NCBI RefSeq assembly: GCF_004912155.1
Contig: NZ_STGX01000002.1
Location: 35,091-99,090 of the forward strand
Reading direction: 5' to 3'
Length of the DNA stretch: 64,000 bases
From: Glycomyces paridis
GTDB lineage: Bacteria > Actinomycetota > Actinomycetes > Mycobacteriales > Micromonosporaceae
In this document: positions 18,167-28,832 of the stretch, piece by piece
Layout: every line of letters begins with the position of its first letter
Position numbering within the stretch: position 1 is the stretch's first letter
The notes under the pieces: generated by a model
Database searches by the model: none
Seen by the model: the letters and a program-made list of their open reading frames with translations, nothing else
Told to the model about the DNA's origin: nothing
Translations under genes and position numbers: made by a program

Positions 18167-18508
18167 GGTGTTGTCCGCCTTCCCACCCAAAATGCGAATC
18201 ACTGGCAATGCTTGGGTAATAATTTGGCATTCCTGCTTGGCTGAGCCATTGGTTGCGATTGGTTGTGCTTCGCCGGGCAGTGCCAAGTTACGTCGCGTTG
18301 CAGTGAGCAGACTAGGGCTCGACGCCGACATGGCACAACCGTCAGCCAATCCTGTCCAAAAGTATGAACCGTCGCGCGTTTGTTCGCAGGCATGCGCGGG
18401 GTACTGTCACCGGTTTCATATGTATCGGTCCGGCAAGTGCCGTCCCATCCCCCGGACGTCGGATTCTTGTCAGAAGCGTAGTCCCCCGCGGCCTCCCGCG
18501 GGGTGCGG
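18167..18508. other. Intergenic region without a gene
   Basis: These 342 nt separate the YbjN gene from the ettA operon end. The base composition drops towards AT near 18190-18260 and 18340-18430, suggesting the YbjN promoter. An 8-bp stem (CCCCGCGG at 18484-18491 with CCGCGGGG at 18496-18503) just past the stop at 18509 is a weak terminator for the ettA operon. No coding signal was seen. Confidence 0.5.
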
Positions 18509-19066
18509 TCACAGCAGCGGCAGGCCGCGGTCGCGGTCCCAGACCGATCCGAAGGTCGCGGCGAGGCCGACCCGGCGGCCGGCCCGCAGGACGCGGACGG
18601 GGTCCTCGCCGAGGAAACCCATGCGGCACAAGGCGGCCACGAGCCGGAACTCGACGGCGCTCTCCTCGCCGCCGTGCTCGACGCGCAGGGCGACGTGGTC
18701 GAGCATCGCGTCGCGCAGGCGACGGTCGCCGACGCCCTGGCCGCGCCGCTCGCGCAGGGCCGCGGCGGCCTTGCGGTCGAGGTCGGCGATCGTGGCGGCG
18801 GGCACGGTCTCGACGGCGGTCCACCGGCCCTGCGGGAGGCGGCCGCGCCAGGCGGCGGCCGGCATGTCGGAGGGCGTCCCGGCGGCGAGGTCGCCGGCGC
18901 GGTGGACGCCCTCGGGCGGGGCCCCCGCGGCGTCGCGGACGGCGAGCACGCCGATGGGCAGGGCGGCCCAGAGCCGCCCCTCGCGGACGAGGACGAGCGC
19001 GTCGGGGTCGAGGCGGGCGACGCGGGCGGCGAAGGCCGCCGCGTCGCCGGTGGCGGTCGCGGCCAC
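18509..19066 (-). CDS. Conserved-position hypothetical protein, third gene of the ettA operon
   Basis: About 185 residues, rich in Ala, Arg, Val and Asp, with no membrane helix and no motif I recognise. GTG at 19066 begins 2 nt after the thioesterase stop and is used here; GTG at 19081, overlapping the thioesterase end, is possible. Either way translation is coupled. Good codon bias across the whole frame supports coding. Its tight placement after EttA and a hotdog thioesterase suggests a shared task, but nothing in the sequence says which. Confidence 0.7.
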   Translation of the reverse strand: MAATATGDAAAFAARVARLDPDALVLVREGRLWAALPIGVLAVRDAAGAPPEGVHRAGDLAAGTPSDMPAAAWRGRLPQGRWTAVETVPAATIADLDRKAAAALRERRGQGVGDRRLRDAMLDHVALRVEHGGEESAVEFRLVAALCRMGFLGEDPVRVLRAGRRVGLAATFGSVWDRDRGLPLL

Positions 19067-19068
19067 GG

Positions 19069-19470
19069 TCAGTCGGTCCACTGCTGGAGGAACTCGCGCT
19101 CCTCGGCGGTGATGCGCCGGGGCCGCTGCGTCTCGGTGTCGAAGGGCACCATGACCGATTTGGCGCGCAGTGCGAGCTTGTCGTCCGCGCTGAGCTCGTA
19201 CGCGAAGGTGAAGGAGGCGTTCCCGATCCGCTCGATCCACAGCTCGACGCGGATCGCGGCGGGCACGACCACCGGCAGCAGGTAGTCGACCTCGTGGCGG
19301 GCGACGACCACGCCGTCGCGGAAGCCGGTGAGCCCGGCCTCCGCGGCGGTCGTGAACATCATCGAGACGCGGGCCTCTTCGAGCAGGACCATGAACTGGT
19401 TGTTGTTCACGTGCCCGAAGGCGTCCATGTCCGACCAGCGCAGGGCCACGTCGACGGCGAAGCGTGCCAC
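19069..19470 (-). CDS. Acyl-CoA thioesterase, 4HBT hotdog fold
   Basis: A 133-residue single hotdog domain. The signature RWSDMDAFGHVNNNQF at residues 11-26, with Asp15 or Asp17 followed by GHVNN, is that of the 4-hydroxybenzoyl-CoA/YbgC thioesterase group, which hydrolyses acyl-CoA. The GTG start lies 2 nt past the ettA stop, so it is co-translated with ettA. A thioesterase after this ABC-F gene is also the arrangement in mycobacteria (Rv2477c/Rv2475c region). Physiological acyl substrate unknown. Confidence 0.9.
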   Translation of the reverse strand: MARFAVDVALRWSDMDAFGHVNNNQFMVLLEEARVSMMFTTAAEAGLTGFRDGVVVARHEVDYLLPVVVPAAIRVELWIERIGNASFTFAYELSADDKLALRAKSVMVPFDTETQRPRRITAEEREFLQQWTD

Positions 19471-19472
19471 GG

Positions 19473-21152
<1,680 letters not shown>

Positions 21153-21344
21153 GCTGATCCTTCGCTTTGCGACGAGTACGGAACTGACCGGTACCCATGA
21201 TGTCAAGCCCCTCGGGCGGGCGCCGTGCGGGCCGTCGCGGGCGCGGGTGCGTCACCGCAGGCGACCCCGGCATGACCGCCCGCACGCTTCGGCGCGGGCC
21301 CGGCCCCGCCCACCGCTAGGCTTGTGCAAAGGAGGGAATACGAA

Positions 21345-22775
21345 TTGAGCAACGCATCCTTCATTGTCGTAGCCAACCGTCTCCCCGTCGACTCCGTGGT
21401 CGACGACGAGGGAAATCGAACCTGGCGCCGATCCCCTGGCGGCCTCGTCGCCGCCCTCGAACCGGTGCTCCAGGCGAACCGGGGCACGTGGATCGGCTGG
21501 GCCGGCGCCGCCGGCGCGGCCCCCGAGCCCTTCGAGGCCGACGGCGTCACCCTGCTGCCGGTCGAGCTCAGCGAGACCGAGGTCCTGCGCTACTACGAGG
21601 GCTTCTCCAACGCCTCGCTGTGGCCGCTCTACCACGACGCGGTCGAACCGCGCGTCTTCCGCCGCTCCTGGTGGAAGTCCTACTACGAGGTCAACGCCCG
21701 GTTCGCCGAGGTCTGCGCCCGCGAGGCCGCCCCCGGGGCGACCGTGTGGGTCCAGGACTACCAGCTCCAACTGGTCCCCGGGATGCTCCGCGAGAAGCGC
21801 CCGGACCTGCGCATCGGGTTCTTCCTGCACATCCCGTTCCCGCCCGTCGAACTGTTCATGCAGCTGCCGCACCGCATGGAGATCCTCCAGGGCCTCCTCG
21901 GCGCCGACCTCGTCGGCTTCCAGCGGCCCCTGGCGGCCCAGAACTTCCTGGCGCTCACCCGGCACCTCCTCGGCTACCGCCCGAGGGGGCACTACGTCAC
22001 CGTCGACGACCGGCTCGTCAGGGCCGACGCCTTCCCCATCTCCATCGACACCGCGGCCAACGAGGAGATCGCCACCACCGAACGGGTCCGCCAGCGCGCC
22101 AAGGAGATCCGCGACGAGCTCGGCGAGCCCGAGACGATCATCCTCGGCGTCGACCGCCTCGACTACACCAAGGGCATCGAGCAGCGCCTCAAGGCCTTCC
22201 GGGAACTGCTGGAGGACGGCCGGCTCAAGGTCCCCAAGGCCGTCATGGTGCAGGTCGCGACCCCCAGCCGCGAACGCGTCGAGCAGTACCGGACGCTGCG
22301 GGACCGCGTCGAGCGCGAGGTCGGGCGCATCAACGGCGAGTACGGGCAGGTCGGCCTCCCGGCCGTGCACTACCTGCACCAGTCCTTCGACCGGTACGAG
22401 CTCGCCGCCCTGTACCAGGCCGCCGACATCATGGCCGTCACGCCGCTGCGCGACGGTATGAACCTCGTCGCGAAGGAGTACGTGGCGAGCCAGATCGACA
22501 ACCGCGGCGCGCTCGTTCTGAGCGAGTTCGCCGGTGCCGCAGGCGATCTGCGGCAAGCGTTCCTGGTGAATCCGCATGATTTGACCGATTTGAAAGACGG
22601 ATTTGTGACAGCCGCGAACGCGACGCTCGACGATAAGATGAAAAGAATGCGCGCGATGCGGCGGTATCTGCGCAAGCACGACGTGAGCCGATGGGCTCGA
22701 AGCTTCCTGACGGCGCTCGGCGTTCCGGAACGCGGCGCCGCGTACAATCCGGGCAGCCAGCCAGCCGCCGACTGA
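21345..22775 (+). CDS. otsA: Alpha,alpha-trehalose-6-phosphate synthase (GT20)
   Basis: A 476-residue glycosyltransferase making trehalose 6-phosphate from a nucleotide-glucose donor and glucose 6-phosphate. Family motifs are [51 protein letters not shown] and [18 protein letters not shown] at 21345 is chosen because AAAGGAGGG lies at 21328-21336 with 8-nt spacing; GTG at 21324 would precede that site. It is followed 62 nt later by the OtsB-GH15 fusion gene, so the two trehalose steps are co-expressed. It is divergent from ettA. Confidence 0.95.
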   Translation: MSNASFIVVANRLPVDSVVDDEGNRTWRRSPGGLVAALEPVLQANRGTWIGWAGAAGAAPEPFEADGVTLLPVELSETEVLRYYEGFSNASLWPLYHDAVEPRVFRRSWWKSYYEVNARFAEVCAREAAPGATVWVQDYQLQLVPGMLREKRPDLRIGFFLHIPFPPVELFMQLPHRMEILQGLLGADLVGFQRPLAAQNFLALTRHLLGYRPRGHYVTVDDRLVRADAFPISIDTAANEEIATTERVRQRAKEIRDELGEPETIILGVDRLDYTKGIEQRLKAFRELLEDGRLKVPKAVMVQVATPSRERVEQYRTLRDRVEREVGRINGEYGQVGLPAVHYLHQSFDRYELAALYQAADIMAVTPLRDGMNLVAKEYVASQIDNRGALVLSEFAGAAGDLRQAFLVNPHDLTDLKDGFVTAANATLDDKMKRMRAMRRYLRKHDVSRWARSFLTALGVPERGAAYNPGSQPAAD

Positions 22776-22837
22776 AAAGCGGCACAGGGCCGGAAGGCAC
22801 ACACAATTAACAACGACGGTGTTGGAGATACGCCACG

Positions 22838-25429
22838 ATGACCGCACCACGCCCAGAGGGCCGCGAAGAGAGCTCGAACCCCTCCGGGGACCTGCGCTCG
22901 GCCCTCACGCTGCTCGCGCGCGTTCCGCAACTGCTGATCGCGTGCGACTACGACGGCACGCTCGCCCCGATCGTCACCGGCCCCTCGCAGGCCACGCCGG
23001 TCCCCGAGTCCGTCTCGGCACTGCGGACGCTCGCGAACCTTCCGCAGACGAAGGTCGCGGTCATCTCCGGTCGCGCGCTGCGCGACCTGGCGGCGCTCTC
23101 CCGCCTTCCCTCAGAGATCCACCTCGTCGGATCACACGGATCCGAGTTCGACATCGGCTTCACCCGGGCGCTCTCCAGCGAAGACCAGCGACTGCGCGAC
23201 AAGCTCGTCGCCGAGCTGTCGGCGATCGCCGAACGCTACGAGGGCGCCCGGGTCGAGCCCAAGCCCGCCGGATGCGCGCTCCACGTCCGCGAAGCCTCCG
23301 AGAAGGACGCGCTCCAGGCCGTCGAGGACGTCCGCGAGGGCCCCTCCACCTGGAACGGCGTCCAGACCACGGAGGGGAAGGCGGTCATCGACCTCTCCGT
23401 GGTCGCCACCCACAAGGGCGACGCGCTCGACCGGCTCCGCCACCAGCTGGGGGCCTCCGCGGTCCTGTTCCTGGGCGACGACGTCACCGACGAGAATGCG
23501 TTTGCGCACCTCCACGGTCCCGACGTCGGCGTCCGCGTCGGCCCCGGGCCCACCCGCGCGGCCTACCGCATCGGCGACCCCGAGGACGTCGCCAAGCTCC
23601 TCGCCAGCCTCGTCGACACCCGCCGCGCCTGGCTCCAGGGCGAATCCGCCCAGCTCATCGAGCGCCACACCATGATCGCCGACGGCGCCAACCACGCACT
23701 CCTGACGCCCGACGGCCGCGTCACCTGGATGTGCCACCCCAAGCCCGACTCCGGCTCGGTCTTCGCCGACCTCCTCGGCGGCGACCACGCCGGCCACTTC
23801 ACCGTCCAGCCCGTCAACGCCGGCATCCCGCTCGGCCAGCGCTACGTGTCCGGCACCATGACCGTCGAGACCCGCTGGCCGGGCCTGACCATCACCAACT
23901 GGCTCGACTCCACCCCCAGGCGCCGCGGCGACCTCAACGCCACCGTCCTCGTCCGCGAGATCACCGGCGAGATCCCCGTCAAGATCACCTTCGCCCCGCG
24001 CCCCGAGTTCGGCCAGCTGCCCGTGCAGCTCCAGCCCGTCGGCGGCGACGGCCTCAAGGTCCTCGGCGGCCGCGAGCCCATCAGCCTGCGCTCCCCCGGC
24101 GTCGAATGGCACATCGAGTACGACGGCCAGCACTCGCTCGCCGTCGCCGAAGTCGACCTCGCCGCCGTCGGCGGCTCGCTCGTCCTGGAGATGCGCGCCG
24201 GCATCGACGACCTCGGCGACTGGCGCCCGCCCGTCCACGTGCGCCGCCGCACCACCGAGGCCGGCTGGCGCAACTGGTCGGACTCGCTCAAACTCCCCCG
24301 CATCGAGTCCGAGATGGTCTCGCGCTCCGCGCTGACCCTCAAGGCCCTGTGCTACCAGCCGACCGGCGCGATCCTCGCCGCGGGCACCACCTCGCTCCCC
24401 GAGGAGCTCGGCGGCGTCCGCAACTGGGACTACCGGTTCTGCTGGATCCGCGACGCCGCCATGACCGCGAACGCGCTCGTCGACCTCGGCTCCCTCCAGG
24501 AGGCCGAGTCGTACTTCGCGTGGATCGCAGGGATTCTCGAACGCACCGCCGGGCACCCCGAGCGGCTCGCGCCGCTCTACGACATCGAGGGCATGGCGCC
24601 CTCCCCCGAAGCCATCATCGACACGCTGCCCGGATACGCCGGGGCGCGCCCGGTGCGCATCAACAACGCCGCCTCGAACCAGGTCCAACTGGACGTGTTC
24701 GGGCCCGTCGCGATGCTCATCGAAGCGGTCGCGCAGCGCCGCGGGCACCTCTCGGAGTTCGAGGAGCGCGTCATGGCGAGCATGGTCGAGGCCGTCGCCA
24801 AGCGCTGGCACGAGCCCGACCACGGCATCTGGGAGGCCCGCCAGGCCCCGCGCCACCACGTGTACTCGAAGGTCATGTGCTGGGTCACCGTCGACCGCGC
24901 CCTCAAGGTCGCCGAGCAGTTCGGCATGGAGTACAAGCCCGACTGGCCCGAACTGCGCGACCAGATCGCCAAGAACGTGCTCGAACTGGGCTGGCACGAG
25001 GAGGCCGGGGCCTACACCGCGGCCTACGGCCACGAGGACCTCGACGCCGCGTCGCTGTGGGTCGGCCTCTCGGGGCTGCTCCCGCCGAACGACCCGCGCT
25101 ACCTCAAGACCGTCCTCAAGATCGAGGCCGGCCTGCGCTCGGGCCCCACCGTCTACCGCTACCACCGCGACGACGGCCTGCCCGGCACCGAGGGCGGGTT
25201 CATCATCTGCGCCGCCTGGCTCGCCGAGGCGTACCTCCAGGTGGGCCGCCGCACCGACGCCGAAGAGCTGTTCGAGCAGATCATCGCGTGCGCGGGCCCG
25301 ACCGGCCTGCTCCCCGAACAGTGGGACCCCATCGCCGAACGCGGCCTCGGCAACCACCCGCAGGCATACTCGCACCTGGGCCTGATCCGGGTCGCGAACC
25401 TCCTCAACGGCACGGGCGGACACATCTGA
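22838..25429 (+). CDS. Trehalose-6-phosphate phosphatase fused to GH15 glucoamylase/trehalase-like domain
   Basis: An 863-residue two-enzyme fusion. Residues of about 25-260 are OtsB: HAD motif CDYDGTLAP (D37, D39) and motif FLGDDVTDENAF near 209-220. From about 265 a GH15 N-terminal beta domain begins (DSGSVFADLLGG, TNWLD), followed by the (alpha/alpha)6 catalytic domain from about 480. GVRNWDYRFCWIRDA lies near 528, the likely general acid in TEGGFIIC near 785, and the likely base in LLPEQWDP near 825, followed by LGNHPQAYSHLGLI. OtsB dephosphorylates trehalose 6-phosphate; GH15 relatives in mycobacteria hydrolyse trehalose. The ATG has GGAG 11 nt upstream. No frameshift joins the halves. 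Confidence 0.9.
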   Translation: MTAPRPEGREESSNPSGDLRSALTLLARVPQLLIACDYDGTLAPIVTGPSQATPVPESVSALRTLANLPQTKVAVISGRALRDLAALSRLPSEIHLVGSHGSEFDIGFTRALSSEDQRLRDKLVAELSAIAERYEGARVEPKPAGCALHVREASEKDALQAVEDVREGPSTWNGVQTTEGKAVIDLSVVATHKGDALDRLRHQLGASAVLFLGDDVTDENAFAHLHGPDVGVRVGPGPTRAAYRIGDPEDVAKLLASLVDTRRAWLQGESAQLIERHTMIADGANHALLTPDGRVTWMCHPKPDSGSVFADLLGGDHAGHFTVQPVNAGIPLGQRYVSGTMTVETRWPGLTITNWLDSTPRRRGDLNATVLVREITGEIPVKITFAPRPEFGQLPVQLQPVGGDGLKVLGGREPISLRSPGVEWHIEYDGQHSLAVAEVDLAAVGGSLVLEMRAGIDDLGDWRPPVHVRRRTTEAGWRNWSDSLKLPRIESEMVSRSALTLKALCYQPTGAILAAGTTSLPEELGGVRNWDYRFCWIRDAAMTANALVDLGSLQEAESYFAWIAGILERTAGHPERLAPLYDIEGMAPSPEAIIDTLPGYAGARPVRINNAASNQVQLDVFGPVAMLIEAVAQRRGHLSEFEERVMASMVEAVAKRWHEPDHGIWEARQAPRHHVYSKVMCWVTVDRALKVAEQFGMEYKPDWPELRDQIAKNVLELGWHEEAGAYTAAYGHEDLDAASLWVGLSGLLPPNDPRYLKTVLKIEAGLRSGPTVYRYHRDDGLPGTEGGFIICAAWLAEAYLQVGRRTDAEELFEQIIACAGPTGLLPEQWDPIAERGLGNHPQAYSHLGLIRVANLLNGTGGHI

Positions 25430-25520
25430 GGATGATTCGAAGCGGGGGCTAACCTGTCAGAGAAGCGCCCGGAGCCCGCGAGCCCCGGTCCGCACAGTCC
25501 GACGACAGGAAGCCCCCGCC

Positions 25521-27356
25521 TTGAGCTCCCCCACTCCTGCCATCCCCGGCTACAGCGACCTCACGATGGTCGCCCACGGATCGACCGCGTTCGTCTACCG
25601 CGCCGTCCAGGAAAGGCTCGACCGGACCGTCGCGATCAAGGTCCTGCTCGTCGACGACGACATGACGACCGCCGACTCCGTCGAGAAGGAGCTCGAAGCC
25701 ACCGTCGCCGTCTCCAACCACCCGCACATCGTCTCCATCATCGACACCGGGCACACCGAGACCGGCCAGCCCTACATCGTCATGGAGTACTGCGAGGGCG
25801 GCTCCTACTCGGCGATCCTCAAGGCCGGCGGGCCGCTCCCGTGGGAGGACGTCGTCGACGTCGGCGTCAAGATCGGGCAGGCCCTCCAGGCCGCCCACCA
25901 CGCCGACATCCTCCACCGGGACGTCAAGCCGCAGAACATCCTCCGCGGCCAATACGGGCCCGCCCTGGCGGACTTCGGCATCGCGCGGACCCCGGCGGCG
26001 CTGGCGGCGACGGCCGCGATCGACAAGCTCACGCCGCTGCACGCCTCGCCGGAGGCGCTGCTGCGCCAGGCGCAGACGCCCGCGAGCGACCTGTTCAGCC
26101 TCGCGTCGAGCATGTGGCACCTCCTCGCGGGCTTCGCGCCGTTCGCGAACCCCGAGGGCGGCACCGACCCCGACACGCACCGCCAGCGGGTCACCTCCGA
26201 CGCCCCGCCGCCGAAGATCCCCCGCGAGGACGTCCCGGAGTGGCTGGAGGGCCTCATCGTGCAGGGCCTCTCGCGGGACCCGGCGCGGCGCCAGGCCTCG
26301 TGCCAGGCGTTCGCCGACGAGCTCCAGCGCGGCATGTACGGCGGCGGCGTCGGCAAGGCCGCCGCGCCGCAGGTGGGGGACATCAGCAACGAGGAGACGG
26401 TCTACCGGCCCGAGGTCGCCTCGCGCGGCACGCGGGTGCCGCTGGACCCGTTCGCGCCGGTGGGCCCGGTGCCGAACCCCGAGCGCGGCGGCACCATCGG
26501 GTCGGGCCTGACCGGCGGCGGGACCGGCGGTTACGGTGCCCAGCTGGGCAACTCGGTCGACCCGCGGTACGCGCAGCAGCTCGACGGGTCCGCGCCGCCG
26601 GTGTCGGCGACGCCGTTCTCCGGCGCGCCGATGAGCGCCCAGCCGTTCTCGGGCGTGCCGCACTCGGCCGCGCCCATGAGCGCCGCCCCGATGAGCGCGG
26701 CGCCGAACCTCGCCCCGTACTCGGCGCCGCCGCAGTCGCCGGTGAGCATGCAGCCGCCGCCCTCGCCGTGGAACCCGCAGGCCGCCCAGGCGTCGCCGCC
26801 GATGTCGGCGCAGCCGCAGTCGGCCGTGCCCGAGCAGCAGGTGTTCGCGCCGCCGGTGATCGGCCGCGACGGGGCGAAGCAGCGCAAGACGAAGGCGTAC
26901 AAGGCGCCCAAGCAGATCCAGCCCCGCCAGAAGGACGAGCGGAGCCTGCGGTCGTACGTGTACCTGGGGCTGGCGATCACCGTGCTCCTCGGCGGCGTCA
27001 TGACGGTGTGGCTGTGGCTCCTGGCGGACACGACGAGCCCCGAGGACCTGGACCAGGCCGAGACGACGGGAAGCGAGGCCCCGCAGGAGGTCGCGATCGA
27101 GTCGTGGGCGAACGGCGAGGTGACGCTGACGTGGACGGCGCCCTCGGAGGACGCGCAGCTGTCGTACCTCGTGTTCGCGCAGCGGGTCGGCGAGGACGAG
27201 GCCGAACTGCTGAACCCCCAGGGCACCACCGACACCGCGTTCACCGCGAGCGGGTTCATCCCCACCGAGGACTACTGCTTCAATGTGGCCTCGCTCGTCG
27301 CGGTGGACAAGACGCCGACTTCCGAACCGGTGTGCACTGCGGATCTCGGCGAATAG
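25521..27356 (+). CDS. Ser/Thr protein kinase with MSAxP-rich linker, one membrane helix and FN3-like ectodomain
   Basis: A 611-residue protein. The kinase domain lies at about residues 10-275 with K40, HRD at 132-134 and DFGIA at 151-155. The activation-segment end reads LHASPE instead of the usual GTPxYMAPE. Residues of about 360-440 form a low-complexity linker in which MSA(Q/A)P and (F/Y)S(G/A)xP recur. A membrane helix is near 478-502. The outer C-terminal part (IESWANGEVTLTWTAPSEDAQLSYLVF onward) has the look of a fibronectin type III domain with two Cys. FN3 domains often bind glycans or proteins; the ligand is unknown. The TTG start follows AGGAAG. It is 91 nt downstream of the trehalose genes on the same strand. 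Confidence 0.88.
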   Translation: MSSPTPAIPGYSDLTMVAHGSTAFVYRAVQERLDRTVAIKVLLVDDDMTTADSVEKELEATVAVSNHPHIVSIIDTGHTETGQPYIVMEYCEGGSYSAILKAGGPLPWEDVVDVGVKIGQALQAAHHADILHRDVKPQNILRGQYGPALADFGIARTPAALAATAAIDKLTPLHASPEALLRQAQTPASDLFSLASSMWHLLAGFAPFANPEGGTDPDTHRQRVTSDAPPPKIPREDVPEWLEGLIVQGLSRDPARRQASCQAFADELQRGMYGGGVGKAAAPQVGDISNEETVYRPEVASRGTRVPLDPFAPVGPVPNPERGGTIGSGLTGGGTGGYGAQLGNSVDPRYAQQLDGSAPPVSATPFSGAPMSAQPFSGVPHSAAPMSAAPMSAAPNLAPYSAPPQSPVSMQPPPSPWNPQAAQASPPMSAQPQSAVPEQQVFAPPVIGRDGAKQRKTKAYKAPKQIQPRQKDERSLRSYVYLGLAITVLLGGVMTVWLWLLADTTSPEDLDQAETTGSEAPQEVAIESWANGEVTLTWTAPSEDAQLSYLVFAQRVGEDEAELLNPQGTTDTAFTASGFIPTEDYCFNVASLVAVDKTPTSEPVCTADLGE

Positions 27357-27361
27357 CCGCT

Positions 27362-27421
27362 CGCCCGAATGGGGATCGTCCGATCGGGTGAGTGAGACCG
27401 GTCGCGGGCCCCATTCGGGCG
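27362..27421. terminator. Long-loop inverted repeat after the FN3 kinase gene
   Basis: A perfect 13-bp repeat (27362-27374 with 27409-27421) is separated by 34 nt that can form a smaller inner stem. It lies 5 nt past the kinase stop. A second, imperfect hairpin near 27480-27510 faces the convergent gene. Confidence 0.6.
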
Positions 27422-27529
27422 CACTCCGAATAGTCGTTCGAACAAATGATCGACTAATGCGTTCGACCGGAAAAGCAAAGCGCCCCACGCCCTGTCGGGC
27501 ATGGAGCGCGAATGTCGCGGGTGCGAAAC

Positions 27530-27877
27530 CTAGGCGGCGACGGCCTCGGCGGCGAACACGTCCGCCTCTTCGAGGGTCTTGAGGGTGGTGTCCCAGCCCT
27601 GCTCCGCGGGGAGCTTGGCGGCCAGGCCCTCCAGCTCGGCCTTGATCTTGGCGCCGTGGCCGGCGGCCGCGAGGGCCTTGACGGCCTCGGTGAACGCCTC
27701 GGACCCGGTGGCCAGGTGCAGGGTCTTGCCGTCGGTCAGGTTGCGCAGGTACACGTGCTTCCCGTTGTTGAGCGGGATCAGGTACTTGAACTCGCCGAGG
27801 ACGTTGAGTCCCGCACCGCCCTTGGCCTGCCCGGCCTTGACGGACGCGCGTGCTGTCTTCGAAGTGTTGGCTGCCAC
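27530..27877 (-). CDS. Small Lys/Ala-rich hypothetical protein
   Basis: A 115-residue soluble protein of no recognised family. The first 20 residues are basic (TSKTARASVKAGQAKGG). The remainder is a compact mixed sequence with KYLIPLNNGKHVYLRNLTDGKTLHLATGSEAF, then helical Ala/Glu-rich segments. There are no membrane helices and no Cys. GTG at 27877 follows GAGGAG at good spacing; the frame runs on to 27970 but that extension contains Cys-rich nonsense and lacks a site. A nucleoid-associated role is possible from the basic N-terminus but is only a guess. Confidence 0.68.
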   Translation of the reverse strand: MAANTSKTARASVKAGQAKGGAGLNVLGEFKYLIPLNNGKHVYLRNLTDGKTLHLATGSEAFTEAVKALAAAGHGAKIKAELEGLAAKLPAEQGWDTTLKTLEEADVFAAEAVAA

Positions 27878-28271
27878 GCCGGTCTCCTCACCTTGTCGTG
27901 TAAGACGGATCTTCGGCCTGACGCAGGAAGAGCAGCCCGAAAGGCGGGCACTGAACCTGGGTTGGACCACAAAAGAAAACCGACAGTCTGCCGGTCATGC
28001 GCAAGTGTAGCTCAGGCGCACCCTGCGATGACTAGCACATACACCTGGTGTGACGCATCGAATGATCGAAAAAGTGAGCGCCCGGAGCGGTTTAAGCCTA
28101 GCGCGATGCTTTCGAAGCTGTCAGTATGTAACTGAGCGGAATAGCGCCCTGGGTTCGAGTTCACCCCCCTCTCGGCCAGGTCGATACCCGTTGGGCGACT
28201 TCAAGTCGTAATGAAATGACCACAAGGAGTGAGCCAGTACTCAGATACGCCGATTCCCAAGGAGGTGCGCG
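27878..28271. promoter_or_regulatory. Divergent intergenic region
   Basis: These 394 nt lie between divergent genes and are less GC-rich than their surroundings, especially 27960-28230. A palindrome CGACTT-C-AAGTCG is at 28196-28208, upstream of the DUF3145 gene, and a strong AAGGAGG precedes that gene's ATG. No convincing open frame or structured RNA was seen. Confidence 0.5.
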
Positions 28272-28769
28272 ATGCAGACACGCGGCGTGATCTACATCCA
28301 CTCCAGCCCGTCGGCCGTGTGCCCACACGTCGAGTGGGCGATCGGCCGCGTCCTGGACGGCTCCGTGACGGTGAAACTGGGCTGGAACCCGCAGTCCGCC
28401 GAGCGCGGCACCATGCGCGCCGAGCGCGCCTGGACCGGCTACGCCGGCATGGGCGCCGAGTTCGCGAAGGCGTTGGCGCAGTGGCCGATGCTGCGCTTCG
28501 AGGTCACCGAGGACCCGAGCGCCGGCGTCGACGGCGAGCGGATCATGCACGTCCCCGGCCGCGGCGTCTACCGCGCCGCCACGAGCGCGGGCGGCGACAT
28601 CATGATCGCCGAGGACCGCATCCGGGCGCTCCTGGCGACCACGACCAGCGCCGAGGCGCTCCGCGGCGGGCTCGACCAGCTGCTGGGCCTGGACTGGGAC
28701 CGGGAGCTGGAGCCGTACCGGCAGGCCGCCGGCGGCGCCGAGCAGTCCTGGCTGTCCCAGGTGGGCTGA
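28272..28769 (+). CDS. DUF3145 family protein
   Basis: A 165-residue soluble protein that matches the actinobacteria-specific DUF3145 family along its length: TRGVIYIHSSPSAVCPHVEWAI at the start, WNPQSAERGTMRAE in the middle, FEVTEDPS and a C-terminal LDQLLGLDWDRELEPYR. Its function is unknown. The strong site AAGGAGGTGCGCG before the ATG suggests good expression. It shares the hairpin at 28791-28817 with the convergent nitroreductase gene. Confidence 0.88.
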   Translation: MQTRGVIYIHSSPSAVCPHVEWAIGRVLDGSVTVKLGWNPQSAERGTMRAERAWTGYAGMGAEFAKALAQWPMLRFEVTEDPSAGVDGERIMHVPGRGVYRAATSAGGDIMIAEDRIRALLATTTSAEALRGGLDQLLGLDWDRELEPYRQAAGGAEQSWLSQVG

Positions 28770-28790
28770 GGCCCGAACGAGACGAAGGAA

Positions 28791-28817
28791 CGGGCCCCGC
28801 GCATCGCGCGGGGCCCG
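28791..28817. terminator. Bidirectional hairpin terminator
   Basis: A 12-bp perfect stem (28791-28802 with 28806-28817), loop ATC, lies between convergent stops. Confidence 0.82.
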
Positions 28818-28832
28818 GTTCGCTCGCGCCGT

